From Acidimicrobiaceae bacterium (lineage in GTDB: Bacteria; Actinomycetota; Acidimicrobiia; Acidimicrobiales; UBA8190), in assembly GCA_003131945.1 (NCBI GenBank), contig PKWD01000376.1, positions 1 to 5,225 on the forward strand: DNA of 5,225 nucleotides, in the 5' to 3' direction. Below the pieces are notes generated by a model. The model was given only the letters and a program-made list of their open reading frames with translations. It did not search any database and was not told the origin of the DNA. The number at the start of each line of letters is the position of its first letter. Position 1 is the first letter of the stretch. Shown here one piece after another: positions 1 through 5,192 of the stretch. Position numbers and translations under genes: made by a program.

Positions 1-22
1 AATCAGCAACTCAGGACACTAG

Positions 23-148
23 GTCAGTGACGCGCTCGAGTTCCACCAGCTTCTCACACCTGACAATATCTTGCGAGCATGGACCCGAAAGATGTCGGTC
101 GATCATCTTACTTGGGACGAACTGTTCTATTTCCCGGACGGGACATAA
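23..148 (+). pseudogene. Possible 3' fragment of an unidentified protein gene
   Basis: A 41-codon open stretch ends at TAA 146-148 and has no ATG or GTG at its beginning. It starts right after an in-frame TAG (20-22). The translation looks protein-like, ending in residues such as LTWDELFYFPDGT, with a mixed hydrophobic and acidic composition and a preference for G or C in third codon positions. The first nine codons of the window in the neighbouring frame (NQQLRTLGQ) could be continuous with it through one frameshift near 20-30. I do not recognise a family. It may be the tail of a gene that begins before the window, a decayed fragment, or a chance open frame. Confidence 0.2.
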
Positions 149-370
149 ATCGTGACCGATCTTCTTCATCGGCAGTCAGGTCGATTCACGCCAGCCATCC
201 GTCGAAGACAGCGTTCTCAAACAGTTTACGCCGGCCCAAGAGACCGTAAAGTAGCGGCAAGACCAGAACTAGCTGATCTCTCGGAAGGAAGGTCTCTCCG
301 CCCAGCCGGACATAGACGCTCGCATGTGGAAAGCGATCGGGGCTCCGATGTGTCGATCGACAGTTTCATC

Positions 371-423
371 CATCTATCGTTGCGTACTGGCTGTGATAAC
401 TAAGGGTTATCATCTATCGTTGC
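371..423 (+). repeat. 13-bp direct repeats flanking the left dif-like palindrome
   Basis: CATCTATCGTTGC occurs at 371-383 and again at 411-423, 40 bp apart. Similarity continues into ACTGG after a 2-bp gap (GTACTGG versus ACTGG). The interval contains most of the palindrome at 394-412. The inner part, TATCGTTGC, recurs at 5172-5180 beside the right-hand palindrome, and 11 bp (TATCGTTGCGT) are identical between 375-385 and 5172-5182. A repeated core beside a palindrome fits a recombinase target region. The presence of the repeat is certain; its function is inferred. Confidence 0.6.
394..412. repeat. Left dif-like palindrome, candidate recombination site
   Basis: TGATAAC (394-400) and GTTATCA (406-412) form a perfect 7-bp inverted repeat around TAAGG. 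Read as a crossover site it has inner arm ends ATAA and TTAT separated by 7 bp. Xer/dif-type tyrosine recombinase sites share this arrangement, with inner arm ends ATAA and TTAT around a 6-8 bp centre. The 17-mer at 395-411 matches 5159-5175 at 15 of 17 positions, in the same orientation. It is not a canonical dif, because the outer arm bases differ. Confidence 0.45.
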
Positions 424-578
424 ACTGGGACTCGCTTGATCTGTGGCTCTTAACCATCCCCAACCTGGGTTCTGACTCACACGCCAGACGCGCGGGTGAA
501 GAGAAGCTATGACAGCGTTTGTCCTCCAGAGAAGGTGAAGGGAGTGACCCAAACTCGGTTCAGGGGTTAGACGAACCT

Positions 579-623
579 AAAAAGCCCCTCGCCAACCGTT
601 AGGGCCTGAGACGAGCGCTTTTT
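579..623. terminator. Bidirectional hairpin terminator
   Basis: AAAAAGC (579-585) pairs with GCTTTTT (617-623), and CTCG (588-591) pairs with CGAG (612-615). This makes an interrupted stem of 11 pairs with a 20-base loop. The U tract on the right and the A tract on the left allow termination on either strand. It lies directly upstream of the promoter at 634 and would insulate gene 670-1599 from read-through. An alternative pairing of AGGGG (562-566) with CCCCT (585-589) would compete with the stem. Confidence 0.6.
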
Positions 624-633
624 CTAATACCCG

Positions 634-662
634 TTGACAGGTTCATTATGCTGCCATAAAGT
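634..662 (+). promoter_or_regulatory. Housekeeping-type promoter giving a probable leaderless transcript
   Basis: A perfect -35 hexamer TTGACA (634-639) is followed after exactly 17 bp by TAAAGT (657-662), which fits the TANNNT -10 of actinobacterial housekeeping promoters. Seven bases (CCGCAAA) separate the -10 from the ATG at 670, so transcription should start at about 669-670, on or next to the start codon. No Shine-Dalgarno sequence precedes that ATG, as expected for a leaderless mRNA. Confidence 0.7.
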
Positions 663-669
663 CCGCAAA

Positions 670-1599
670 ATGGATCTTGATCCCAGCTTCGGCTACAACC
701 CAAATCCGTCGCCAGGACCGCAACCCCCCGAGCCGGCCCCGGGACCCGCTGTAGCGCCCGACTACGGCCTCCTGGCCGGCTTGGTTGGCACGTGGCAAGG
801 AAAGGGCTTTAATGCGATTTGGCGGCCCAATCTTTTGACAACCGGGCAGGATCGTTTTTTGGAGCTGAATATCACCAATGAAACACTGGAGTTCGACAAG
901 ATTAACGGTCAGATACCAAATCGCGGATTGCTCCAATCGGACATCTTTATGGCGGGAGTCAGATATTTGCAGCAGATCTCGGATGCGAACGTTCCGCTTC
1001 CCAACAACGGATTACACGTTGAGCCGGGGGTTTGGCTCAACGTGCCTGCAACAACAAATCCGGCGGTATCCGCCACTGTGGCTCGGCTCGCTTCGATACC
1101 GCATGGCGTAACGATTGTGCTCCAAGGTTTGGCCAGCGAGGCAATCGGGCCACCGTCGATCCCGCCGATCAATTTGAACCCGTTCAGCATCGGCAACCCA
1201 GGGACAGCGACGACACCATTCCCCGAACAAAATCTCGGGACGAACACCCAATTCCGTACACCTAACCTAGCGGCTGCGGGTATCACGCAAGAGATGGTGA
1301 ACAACCCCAATATTGTGCTCGCGGTGCCTGGTCAGAACATAAAGTCGACGGTCACGCTGCAGGTAACCAGCAACGATTTGCCGGTCGAAGGGGGCGGAAC
1401 CGCTGACACCGCGTTCTTGCAGGGGGGCGCTGCTGGACCGAACGCCGAACCCTCACTGGTTAACGCTACCTTCTGGCTTGAGACGGTCGAAGGAGCACCT
1501 GCCGACTTCCAGCAGCTTCAATACAGCCAAACGGTGCTACTGAATTTCAATGGACTTAGCTGGCCGCATGTCACGGTTGCGACGCTGAGATTAGTTTGA
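670..1599 (+). CDS. Calycin-like 'heme-binding protein' family protein
   Basis: The product is 309 residues. The ATG at 670 is preferred over an in-frame TTG at 634, because that TTG is part of the -35 box and the ATG sits at the predicted transcription start. Residues 10-30 are a Pro-rich tail (NPNPSPGPQPPEP); no signal peptide or membrane segment is visible. The body follows a conserved pattern: GTWQGKGFNAIWRPN (40-54), FLELN (63-67), IPNRG (82-86), YLQQISD (99-105), LHVEPGVW (115-122), IPHG (143-146), PFSIGNP (171-177) and a C-terminal LSWPHVTVATL (296-306). From memory, such proteins occur in bacteria and fungi and are often annotated 'heme-binding protein'. The GTWxGxG motif recalls nitrobindin-type beta-barrels, which bind heme. 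The ligand and role of this protein are not shown by the sequence. The C terminus looks complete, so the gene is probably intact. The cellular location is presumably the cytoplasm. It is transcribed alone, with a terminator upstream and a 663-bp gap downstream. Confidence 0.85.
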   Translation: MDLDPSFGYNPNPSPGPQPPEPAPGPAVAPDYGLLAGLVGTWQGKGFNAIWRPNLLTTGQDRFLELNITNETLEFDKINGQIPNRGLLQSDIFMAGVRYLQQISDANVPLPNNGLHVEPGVWLNVPATTNPAVSATVARLASIPHGVTIVLQGLASEAIGPPSIPPINLNPFSIGNPGTATTPFPEQNLGTNTQFRTPNLAAAGITQEMVNNPNIVLAVPGQNIKSTVTLQVTSNDLPVEGGGTADTAFLQGGAAGPNAEPSLVNATFWLETVEGAPADFQQLQYSQTVLLNFNGLSWPHVTVATLRLV

Positions 1600-1650
1600 A
1601 TCGTCGTTGGAAAAGCCGCTGCACGTGATGTCTGCGAACAATAATTCCCG

Positions 1651-1666
1651 GCCCGAGTCATCGGGC
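1651..1666. terminator. Compact hairpin downstream of the heme-binding-like gene
   Basis: GCCCGA (1651-1656) and TCGGGC (1661-1666) form a perfect 6-bp stem with the 4-base loop GTCA. It begins 52 bp after the stop of the 670-1599 gene. No T tract follows, so it would be an atypical terminator or an mRNA-end stabiliser; it may also be incidental. Confidence 0.3.
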
Positions 1667-1895
1667 ACCGTGTAGTCAATATGGCGGTTCCCACTCTCTG
1701 GCATAGTGACAGTTATCACACCCAAAGGTCGCCTTACTCGTTGGTCATTTCCAACCATGCGCCCTGACTGCCATCGGGGAGACGCTGTCGTCGCTCGTGA
1801 AAGTGTCAAGATGGCCCAGGACCCCTGGCACCGAACTGTGGTGCAAGTCAATATCACCTGGGCCTTTGACCTGGACCTCTTCCAAGAGCTGAAAG

Positions 1896-1915
1896 TCGGG
1901 TCGGGGTCGGGTCGG
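1896..1915 (+). repeat. G-rich tandem repeat (GGGTC type)
   Basis: Four G runs of lengths 3, 4, 3 and 2, each separated by TC, follow GTC at 1895-1897. It is a short low-complexity tract. With only GG in the last run it is a poor three-tetrad quadruplex candidate. On the minus strand it would encode an Arg-Pro repeat (TRPRPD). Confidence 0.5.
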
Positions 1916-2252
1916 CTGTGGCCCTTCCTTTTCTGGATACTCTGCCGGCCCCGTTTGCTCGAGTCTGGAGTAGGACATCCGGATGGTTCATTTCGGTGAT
2001 CCGTCTGCCAAGGAAACTCTATTTTCACGTCTCCGACAGATCGCTTCGTCGCCGCTCGCAATAACACCCCATCCAATGGCGACATGCGCTCGCGGGGATG
2101 ACAGAACTCTTGAGTAGTCAAAGAAAGCTAAGTGCAACGAAATATCCGCAACGGGTCCGCAGCCCTGTAATACAGATGATCCTGGTTCTTCTAGCCCGTC
2201 GCTACTCGCGGCTGTTATGGTCCGCTTTACCTTAAACGTTCTCCTGTAGATC

Positions 2253-2260
2253 GGAGAGGA
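2253..2260 (+). promoter_or_regulatory. Shine-Dalgarno sequence for the patatin-like phospholipase
   Basis: GGAGAGGA at 2253-2260, with GGAG ending 6 bp before the ATG at 2263, fixes this start. TCTCC at 2240-2244 is the exact complement of GGAGA at 2253-2257, with an 8-base loop, so a small stem could partly mask the site. That stem is weak and may have no regulatory meaning. Confidence 0.7.
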
Positions 2261-2262
2261 CA

Positions 2263-4728
2263 ATGACTCCTGAGGCTGGGCGCTCGCACCATACCGGGCA
2301 ACTGTACCCGATTGCGAAACCAAGCCGCACCAAGCTGATTCCTAGATTCTCGCGCAAATTCCGCACGGAGAACATTGAGCCACAACTGGCTCTTCTCCGT
2401 CAGGAACATGCACATGCAACGCAAGAACCTCCTCCAGCGATCCCGTCTCCGATCCCTGGATGGAAGGAAGAGCCCGACGGCACCGGTATTTGCCTGTCGG
2501 GAGGAGGCATCCGGTCTGCGTCCTACTGTCTGGGTGCCCTTCAAAGCCTCGGACGCCATCATCTGCTCTTCGGAGACAAGCACGCCAAGTACATTTCCGC
2601 TGTCTCGGGCGGCTCCTACATTGCAACCGCACTAACCATGGTGACCAAGGGCCGGCTAGACAACGATTCTCCATCGCCGACGAATCCCACCATGACTCCT
2701 GCCAGGGAACCAGAGCGCGACGGGCTTGACCTCACGCCCTTCGCGCACGGGAGCCCCGAGGAACGCTTTCTTAGAGACCACACTCTATATCTCACGCACG
2801 GAAGGGCGGGGATCCCCGGCGTTGTGTGGCGAGTTCTTCTCGGTGTGATATTCAACGTGATCATGGTCACTCTCGGACTTGCCTCGGTATTCGTTCCTCT
2901 CGGATGGCTCTACGCCTACTGGTGGCCAAGTCTGCGTGAAGGATGTCCGACACACTGCCCGACGGGTCCGATCTTCGCTACCCCCGAAGACCTATGGTTG
3001 GCAGTTATTGCAGCGTCAGCCGCGGCACTTTTGAGCGGATTCGTCTGGTTGGCATGGCGGTTTCGCAAGGATCCGCCTCGAGACTTCTGGGGAATCTCGT
3101 CAGGAGTGCTCCTAGGCGTATCACTGGGCTTGTTGCTCTTCTTTGTTGGAATTCCGTTCATCATCCATTTGGCACGTCCCTTTTACCTCATGTCCAGGCC
3201 CGCATCGACCGGCCACGCCACCAGAACTACGACGGTCGCCGCCGCTTCGGTTGGCCTAGTTGGACTTCTTGGAGCGTGGATAGCGGCTGCTCGGAGCCTA
3301 TTAGCGACACCAAACACAGCAGAGAGTGACGCACTCAAGGGCATATCGGGGTTCGCACAGAAGCACAAAACTCTCTTGCTCAATGTAGCGGCAACGATCG
3401 CTGGCCCTCTCCTCGTCCTCGTAGGGGTCATCATCTTGACGTATTGGGGCGCCGCCTATCTTCCCGGCTTCTCCGGGGTGGAGTTATGGGAACTCCTAGC
3501 CTGGGTGGCGCCGACTGCGGTTCTCTTGCTGCTTATGTTCCGTGCTGACGTCACCGTCTGGTCTCTCTACCCCCTTTACCGAAATCGTCTTTCGGCAAGC
3601 TTTATCCTGCAGCGCATCAAGCACTTTCCGTCGGATCCACCATCACCGACTGTTGTCGGTGACCAAGACGCGTCGGAGCGTCCTTACTCGACGCCCTTTC
3701 GACTTTCGCAATATCAGCCCAACAACTTTCCTGAGGTGATCATCTGTGCGTCCGCCAACATCAGCGACTATGGCGCCACCCCCTCCGGTTCGCACGTCAC
3801 CAGCTTTACCTTCAGCTCGCAATGGATCGGCGGACCAATCGTCGGCGCACGTCCCACCTCCGACTACGAGTTGGCGGTCGGCGATAAAGCGCAGGCACGG
3901 TTCACGACGTTGCCCACGGCGATGGCCATATCTGGTGCAGCCTTCGCACCTTCAATGGGCAAGATGACCCGCACTCCTTTCCGATTCTTCCTGGCGCTTG
4001 CCAACCTCCGGCTCGGTGTTTGGGTTCCGAATCCCAGGCGCCTCGACAAGTTCATCTCCCGCAACGTCGTACATCAGGTCCTGCCGCGACCTCAGTACCT
4101 TCTCCGCGAGATGCTCGGCAGGAATCACCTCGATGCTCCATTCCTCTACATCACCGATGGTGGTCACTATGAGAATCTTGGGTTAGTTGAATTATTGCGT
4201 CGCAAGTGCGAGACAATCTGGTGCATCGACGCCTCGGGGGACGAGGTAGATACCTTCAGCACTCTTGGCGGGGCTCTGCAGACAGCAGAGTCAGAGTTAC
4301 AAATATCGGTGGATATCCAGCCCGGGCACGACATGGTCCCACAGGTTCCCTCAGACAAGGGCGCCAAGGTGCAATACGTTAAGCGACCCTTCAGCCAGGG
4401 CACAATCCACTATCCCGACGACACGACAGGGACCATAACCCTCGTTAAGGCCGGCATCCCCGAGGATGCTCCTTGGAGCATATGCGCCTATGCGCACGAA
4501 AACGCCAACTTCCCATGTGATTCGACCCTCGACCAACTGTACGACGCGGACAGATTCGAGGCCTACCGCGAGTTGGGCGAATTCTCTGTCGAGCAAGCTA
4601 TGAGTTGGCTCACCAAGAGTAGCCGGGGGGAATCTCACCCCCCGGCTCTCGCAGAGCCGGACGTGACAGTCTCCCGTCATCCGGCTCCCAAAGGTCGACG
4701 TCCGGTGGCTGAAGCAAGCCCCCAATGA
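2263..4728 (+). CDS. Membrane-embedded patatin-like phospholipase
   Basis: The product is 821 residues and is predicted to hydrolyse acyl esters of membrane phospholipids with a Ser-Asp dyad. The oxyanion-hole loop GGGIRS lies at 80-85, after a strand (GICLSG). The nucleophile is Ser115 in SAVSGGS, so the elbow reads A-x-S-x-G rather than the classical G-x-S-x-G. The catalytic Asp is D632 in the DGG motif of ITDGGHYENLG, followed by the helix LVELLRRK. Between the dyad residues, hydrophobic segments at about 187-212, 244-264, 277-302, 324-344, 371-394 and 409-426 predict six membrane helices. A further cytoplasm-like stretch contains AISGAAFAPSMGKM (555-568). An even helix number puts both catalytic halves on the same side, presumably the cytoplasmic face of the inner membrane. 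Large patatin proteins with a membrane insertion are a known group, to my recollection. The N terminus (1-70) is basic and Pro-rich with no signal peptide. The last 35 residues are low in complexity and are encoded by inverted repeats. The start is fixed by GGAGAGGA. The gene appears intact and monocistronic. The substrate is unknown, and the exact helix count is an estimate by eye. Confidence 0.92.
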   Translation: MTPEAGRSHHTGQLYPIAKPSRTKLIPRFSRKFRTENIEPQLALLRQEHAHATQEPPPAIPSPIPGWKEEPDGTGICLSGGGIRSASYCLGALQSLGRHHLLFGDKHAKYISAVSGGSYIATALTMVTKGRLDNDSPSPTNPTMTPAREPERDGLDLTPFAHGSPEERFLRDHTLYLTHGRAGIPGVVWRVLLGVIFNVIMVTLGLASVFVPLGWLYAYWWPSLREGCPTHCPTGPIFATPEDLWLAVIAASAAALLSGFVWLAWRFRKDPPRDFWGISSGVLLGVSLGLLLFFVGIPFIIHLARPFYLMSRPASTGHATRTTTVAAASVGLVGLLGAWIAAARSLLATPNTAESDALKGISGFAQKHKTLLLNVAATIAGPLLVLVGVIILTYWGAAYLPGFSGVELWELLAWVAPTAVLLLLMFRADVTVWSLYPLYRNRLSASFILQRIKHFPSDPPSPTVVGDQDASERPYSTPFRLSQYQPNNFPEVIICASANISDYGATPSGSHVTSFTFSSQWIGGPIVGARPTSDYELAVGDKAQARFTTLPTAMAISGAAFAPSMGKMTRTPFRFFLALANLRLGVWVPNPRRLDKFISRNVVHQVLPRPQYLLREMLGRNHLDAPFLYITDGGHYENLGLVELLRRKCETIWCIDASGDEVDTFSTLGGALQTAESELQISVDIQPGHDMVPQVPSDKGAKVQYVKRPFSQGTIHYPDDTTGTITLVKAGIPEDAPWSICAYAHENANFPCDSTLDQLYDADRFEAYRELGEFSVEQAMSWLTKSSRGESHPPALAEPDVTVSRHPAPKGRRPVAEASPQ
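4621..4660. repeat. Overlapping GC-rich hairpins inside the 3' end of the phospholipase gene
   Basis: AGCCGGGGGG (4621-4630) pairs perfectly with CCCCCCGGCT (4638-4647) around a 7-base loop. CCGGCTCT (4642-4649) pairs perfectly with AGAGCCGG (4653-4660) around CGC. The stems share 4642-4647, so only one can form at a time. A third inverted repeat, CCGGACGT (4657-4664) with ACGTCCGG (4698-4705), lies next to them. They look like terminator or REP-type structures but have no T tract and lie within coding sequence, about 70-110 bp before the stop codon. Confidence 0.75.
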
Positions 4729-4859
4729 GCAAATAGGCGCGGCTCGCGCTTGCGAATAGCATGCAACCATGCCCAGGCTCGCTGGTGATGATGCTTCAGA
4801 CGCTTGAATTTGTGCAGCGCCCATCGAATCAGATGCTGGACCCACACGATCAGTTCTTG
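4729..4859. other. Spacer between the phospholipase gene and the recombinase remnant
   Basis: No gene, promoter or terminator was found in these 131 bp. The frame that later encodes recombinase residues is open only from 4808, and its residues before about 4877 resemble no part of a tyrosine recombinase. The recombinase sequence therefore appears to have been joined here to unrelated DNA. Confidence 0.4.
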
Positions 4860-4877
4860 GTATCGAGCATTCGATAC
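4860..4877. repeat. Palindrome at the left edge of the recombinase remnant
   Basis: GTATCGA (4860-4866) and TCGATAC (4871-4877) are a perfect 7-bp inverted repeat around GCAT. Its arms (TATCG/CGATA) resemble those of the palindromes at 5157-5192. It ends exactly where recognisable recombinase sequence begins (LFFNR at 4877). It may be a recombinase binding site or a scar of the rearrangement that truncated the gene. Confidence 0.45.
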
Positions 4878-5167
4878 TTTTCTTCAATCGCCTCGGTGCG
4901 CCTCTGTCATCAGCCGCAATGCGGACACGTCTCGACAAGGCCGCCCGCAATGCCGGCATCGTGAGGCGCATTACGCCTCACATGTTGCGCCACTCCGCCG
5001 CAACACAGCTCATCGAGTCGGGGGTCGATATTCGCTATGTGCAGCGTCTCCTTGGCCACTCAAGTCTCTCGACGACGGAGATTTACACACACGTATCGGA
5101 TAGCGCCCTTCGGGGGATGATCACCACAGCCAACGTTCTCGAGAGGGCTCTGACACACGATAACTGA
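4877..5167 (+). pseudogene. C-terminal remnant of a tyrosine recombinase/integrase
   Basis: The frame encodes the end of a XerC/D-like site-specific recombinase. Family-like sequence starts at [11 protein letters not shown] (from 4877), upstream of the first ATG (4919), so that ATG is not the ancestral start. Numbered from 4919 (82 residues), the catalytic features present are TPHMLRH with His21 and Arg24, LLGH with His47, and the nucleophile Tyr56 in IYTHVS. The N-terminal DNA-binding domain, the first catalytic Arg and the beta-hairpin Lys are missing; full-length members have about 300 residues. The remnant could not be a functional recombinase alone. No ribosome binding site is seen before 4919. 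The TGA (5165-5167) lies inside the palindrome 5157-5177, and another palindrome abuts the 5' edge. The strong match to consensus suggests recent truncation. It is the clearest sign that this region was mobile. Confidence 0.88.
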
Positions 5168-5177
5168 AGGTTATCGT
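5157..5177. repeat. Right dif-like palindrome, candidate recombination site
   Basis: ACGATAAC (5157-5164) and GTTATCGT (5170-5177) form a perfect 8-bp inverted repeat around TGAAG. The 17-mer 5159-5175 differs from 395-411 only at two spacer positions, and both arms are identical. The recombinase stop codon is in its centre. It has the same ATAA, 7 bp, TTAT arrangement as the left copy and lies in direct orientation to it. Confidence 0.5.
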
Positions 5178-5192
5178 TGCGTCTCGATAACC
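5169..5192. repeat. Overlapping palindrome with an 8-bp centre
   Basis: GGTTATCG (5169-5176) and CGATAACC (5185-5192) are perfect inverted arms around TTGCGTCT. The left arm is shared with the palindrome 5157-5177, so three copies of the same 7-bp box (CGATAAC) lie in alternating orientation within 35 bp. Inverted arms around an 8-bp centre fit a tyrosine recombinase core site. The centre contains the TTGCGT also found at 380-385. The final 33 bp of the window show nothing further. Confidence 0.5.

Larger units (their letters stand above)
149..578. other. Non-coding or eroded stretch without a supportable gene
   Basis: Open frames exist here, for example 152-403 and 324-512. Their products are Arg/Ser-rich, match no motif I know, and show no clear third-position GC bias, so I do not call them genes. 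The stretch contains the repeat cluster at 371-423 and a short inverted repeat (GGTTC 557-561 with GAACC 573-577) just before the terminator. No tRNA-like cloverleaf was seen. Confidence 0.5.
1591..1978 (-). pseudogene. Possible frameshifted remnant of an unidentified minus-strand gene
   Basis: A minus-strand frame opens with ATG at 1978 and stops at 1745-1747. It gives 77 protein-like residues, including FQLLEEVQVKGPGDIDLHH and LDTFTSDDSVSPMAV, with roughly two thirds G or C in third positions. A second minus frame continues across that stop to TAA 1591-1593 with an equally protein-like tail (GVITVTMPESGNRHIDY, then TVPDDSGRELLFADITC). One frameshift near 1750 would join them. Upstream in the first frame a stop at 1988-1990 interrupts a further open run reaching past 2260. 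The tail would overlap the end of the 670-1599 gene by 9 bp, convergently. I recognise no family. It could be a decayed gene or chance openness in GC-rich DNA. Confidence 0.25.
1600..2262. other. Long intergenic region with ambiguous open frames
   Basis: No gene can be called with confidence. Both strands are open over about 1706-1999, and the codon boundaries coincide, so codon bias does not decide between them. The plus-strand frame 1706-1999 begins with GTG, has no ribosome binding site that I can see, and resembles no family I know. The minus-strand frames are described separately. The 140 bp before the phospholipase start contain no convincing promoter. A G-rich short tandem repeat lies at 1896-1915 and a compact hairpin at 1651-1666. 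Confidence 0.5.

Noticed and set aside
152..512. Open frames 152-403 and 324-512 on the plus strand
   Set aside because: They are Arg/Ser-rich, lack clear codon bias, a family motif and a ribosome binding site. The SSIYRCV stretch in the second is only loosely like a helix-turn-helix.
566..606. Integron attC-like core GTTAGAC (566-572) and GTTAGGG (599-605)
   Set aside because: The first fits GTTRRRY, but no matching inverse core (RYYYAAC) lies at a suitable distance with a folded attC structure. The second lacks the final pyrimidine. The recombinase remnant also shows no sign of the integron-specific insertion, though that region is missing.
909..1310. Minus-strand frames inside the heme-binding-like gene
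   Set aside because: They are antisense shadows of a gene with clear conserved motifs and a strong promoter on the plus strand.
1746..1748. Selenocysteine reading of the TGA ending the minus-strand frame at 1745-1747
   Set aside because: The frame does continue for 22 further codons with two Cys residues before the next stop, but there is no recognisable selenocysteine-inserting stem-loop and no known family. A frameshift explains the data more simply.
1896..1915. G-quadruplex regulatory element
   Set aside because: The last G run has only two G residues, and the tract is not placed at a promoter or start site. Kept only as a short repeat.
4351..4971. 206-codon minus-strand frame opposite the phospholipase end
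   Set aside because: It is a shadow of the phospholipase and recombinase coding sequence in GC-rich DNA, with no recognisable motif and many Arg and Ser residues.
4877..5167. Recombinase-in-trio (RIT) element
   Set aside because: These elements carry three overlapping recombinase genes. Only one truncated recombinase is present and no trace of the other two is seen within the window.
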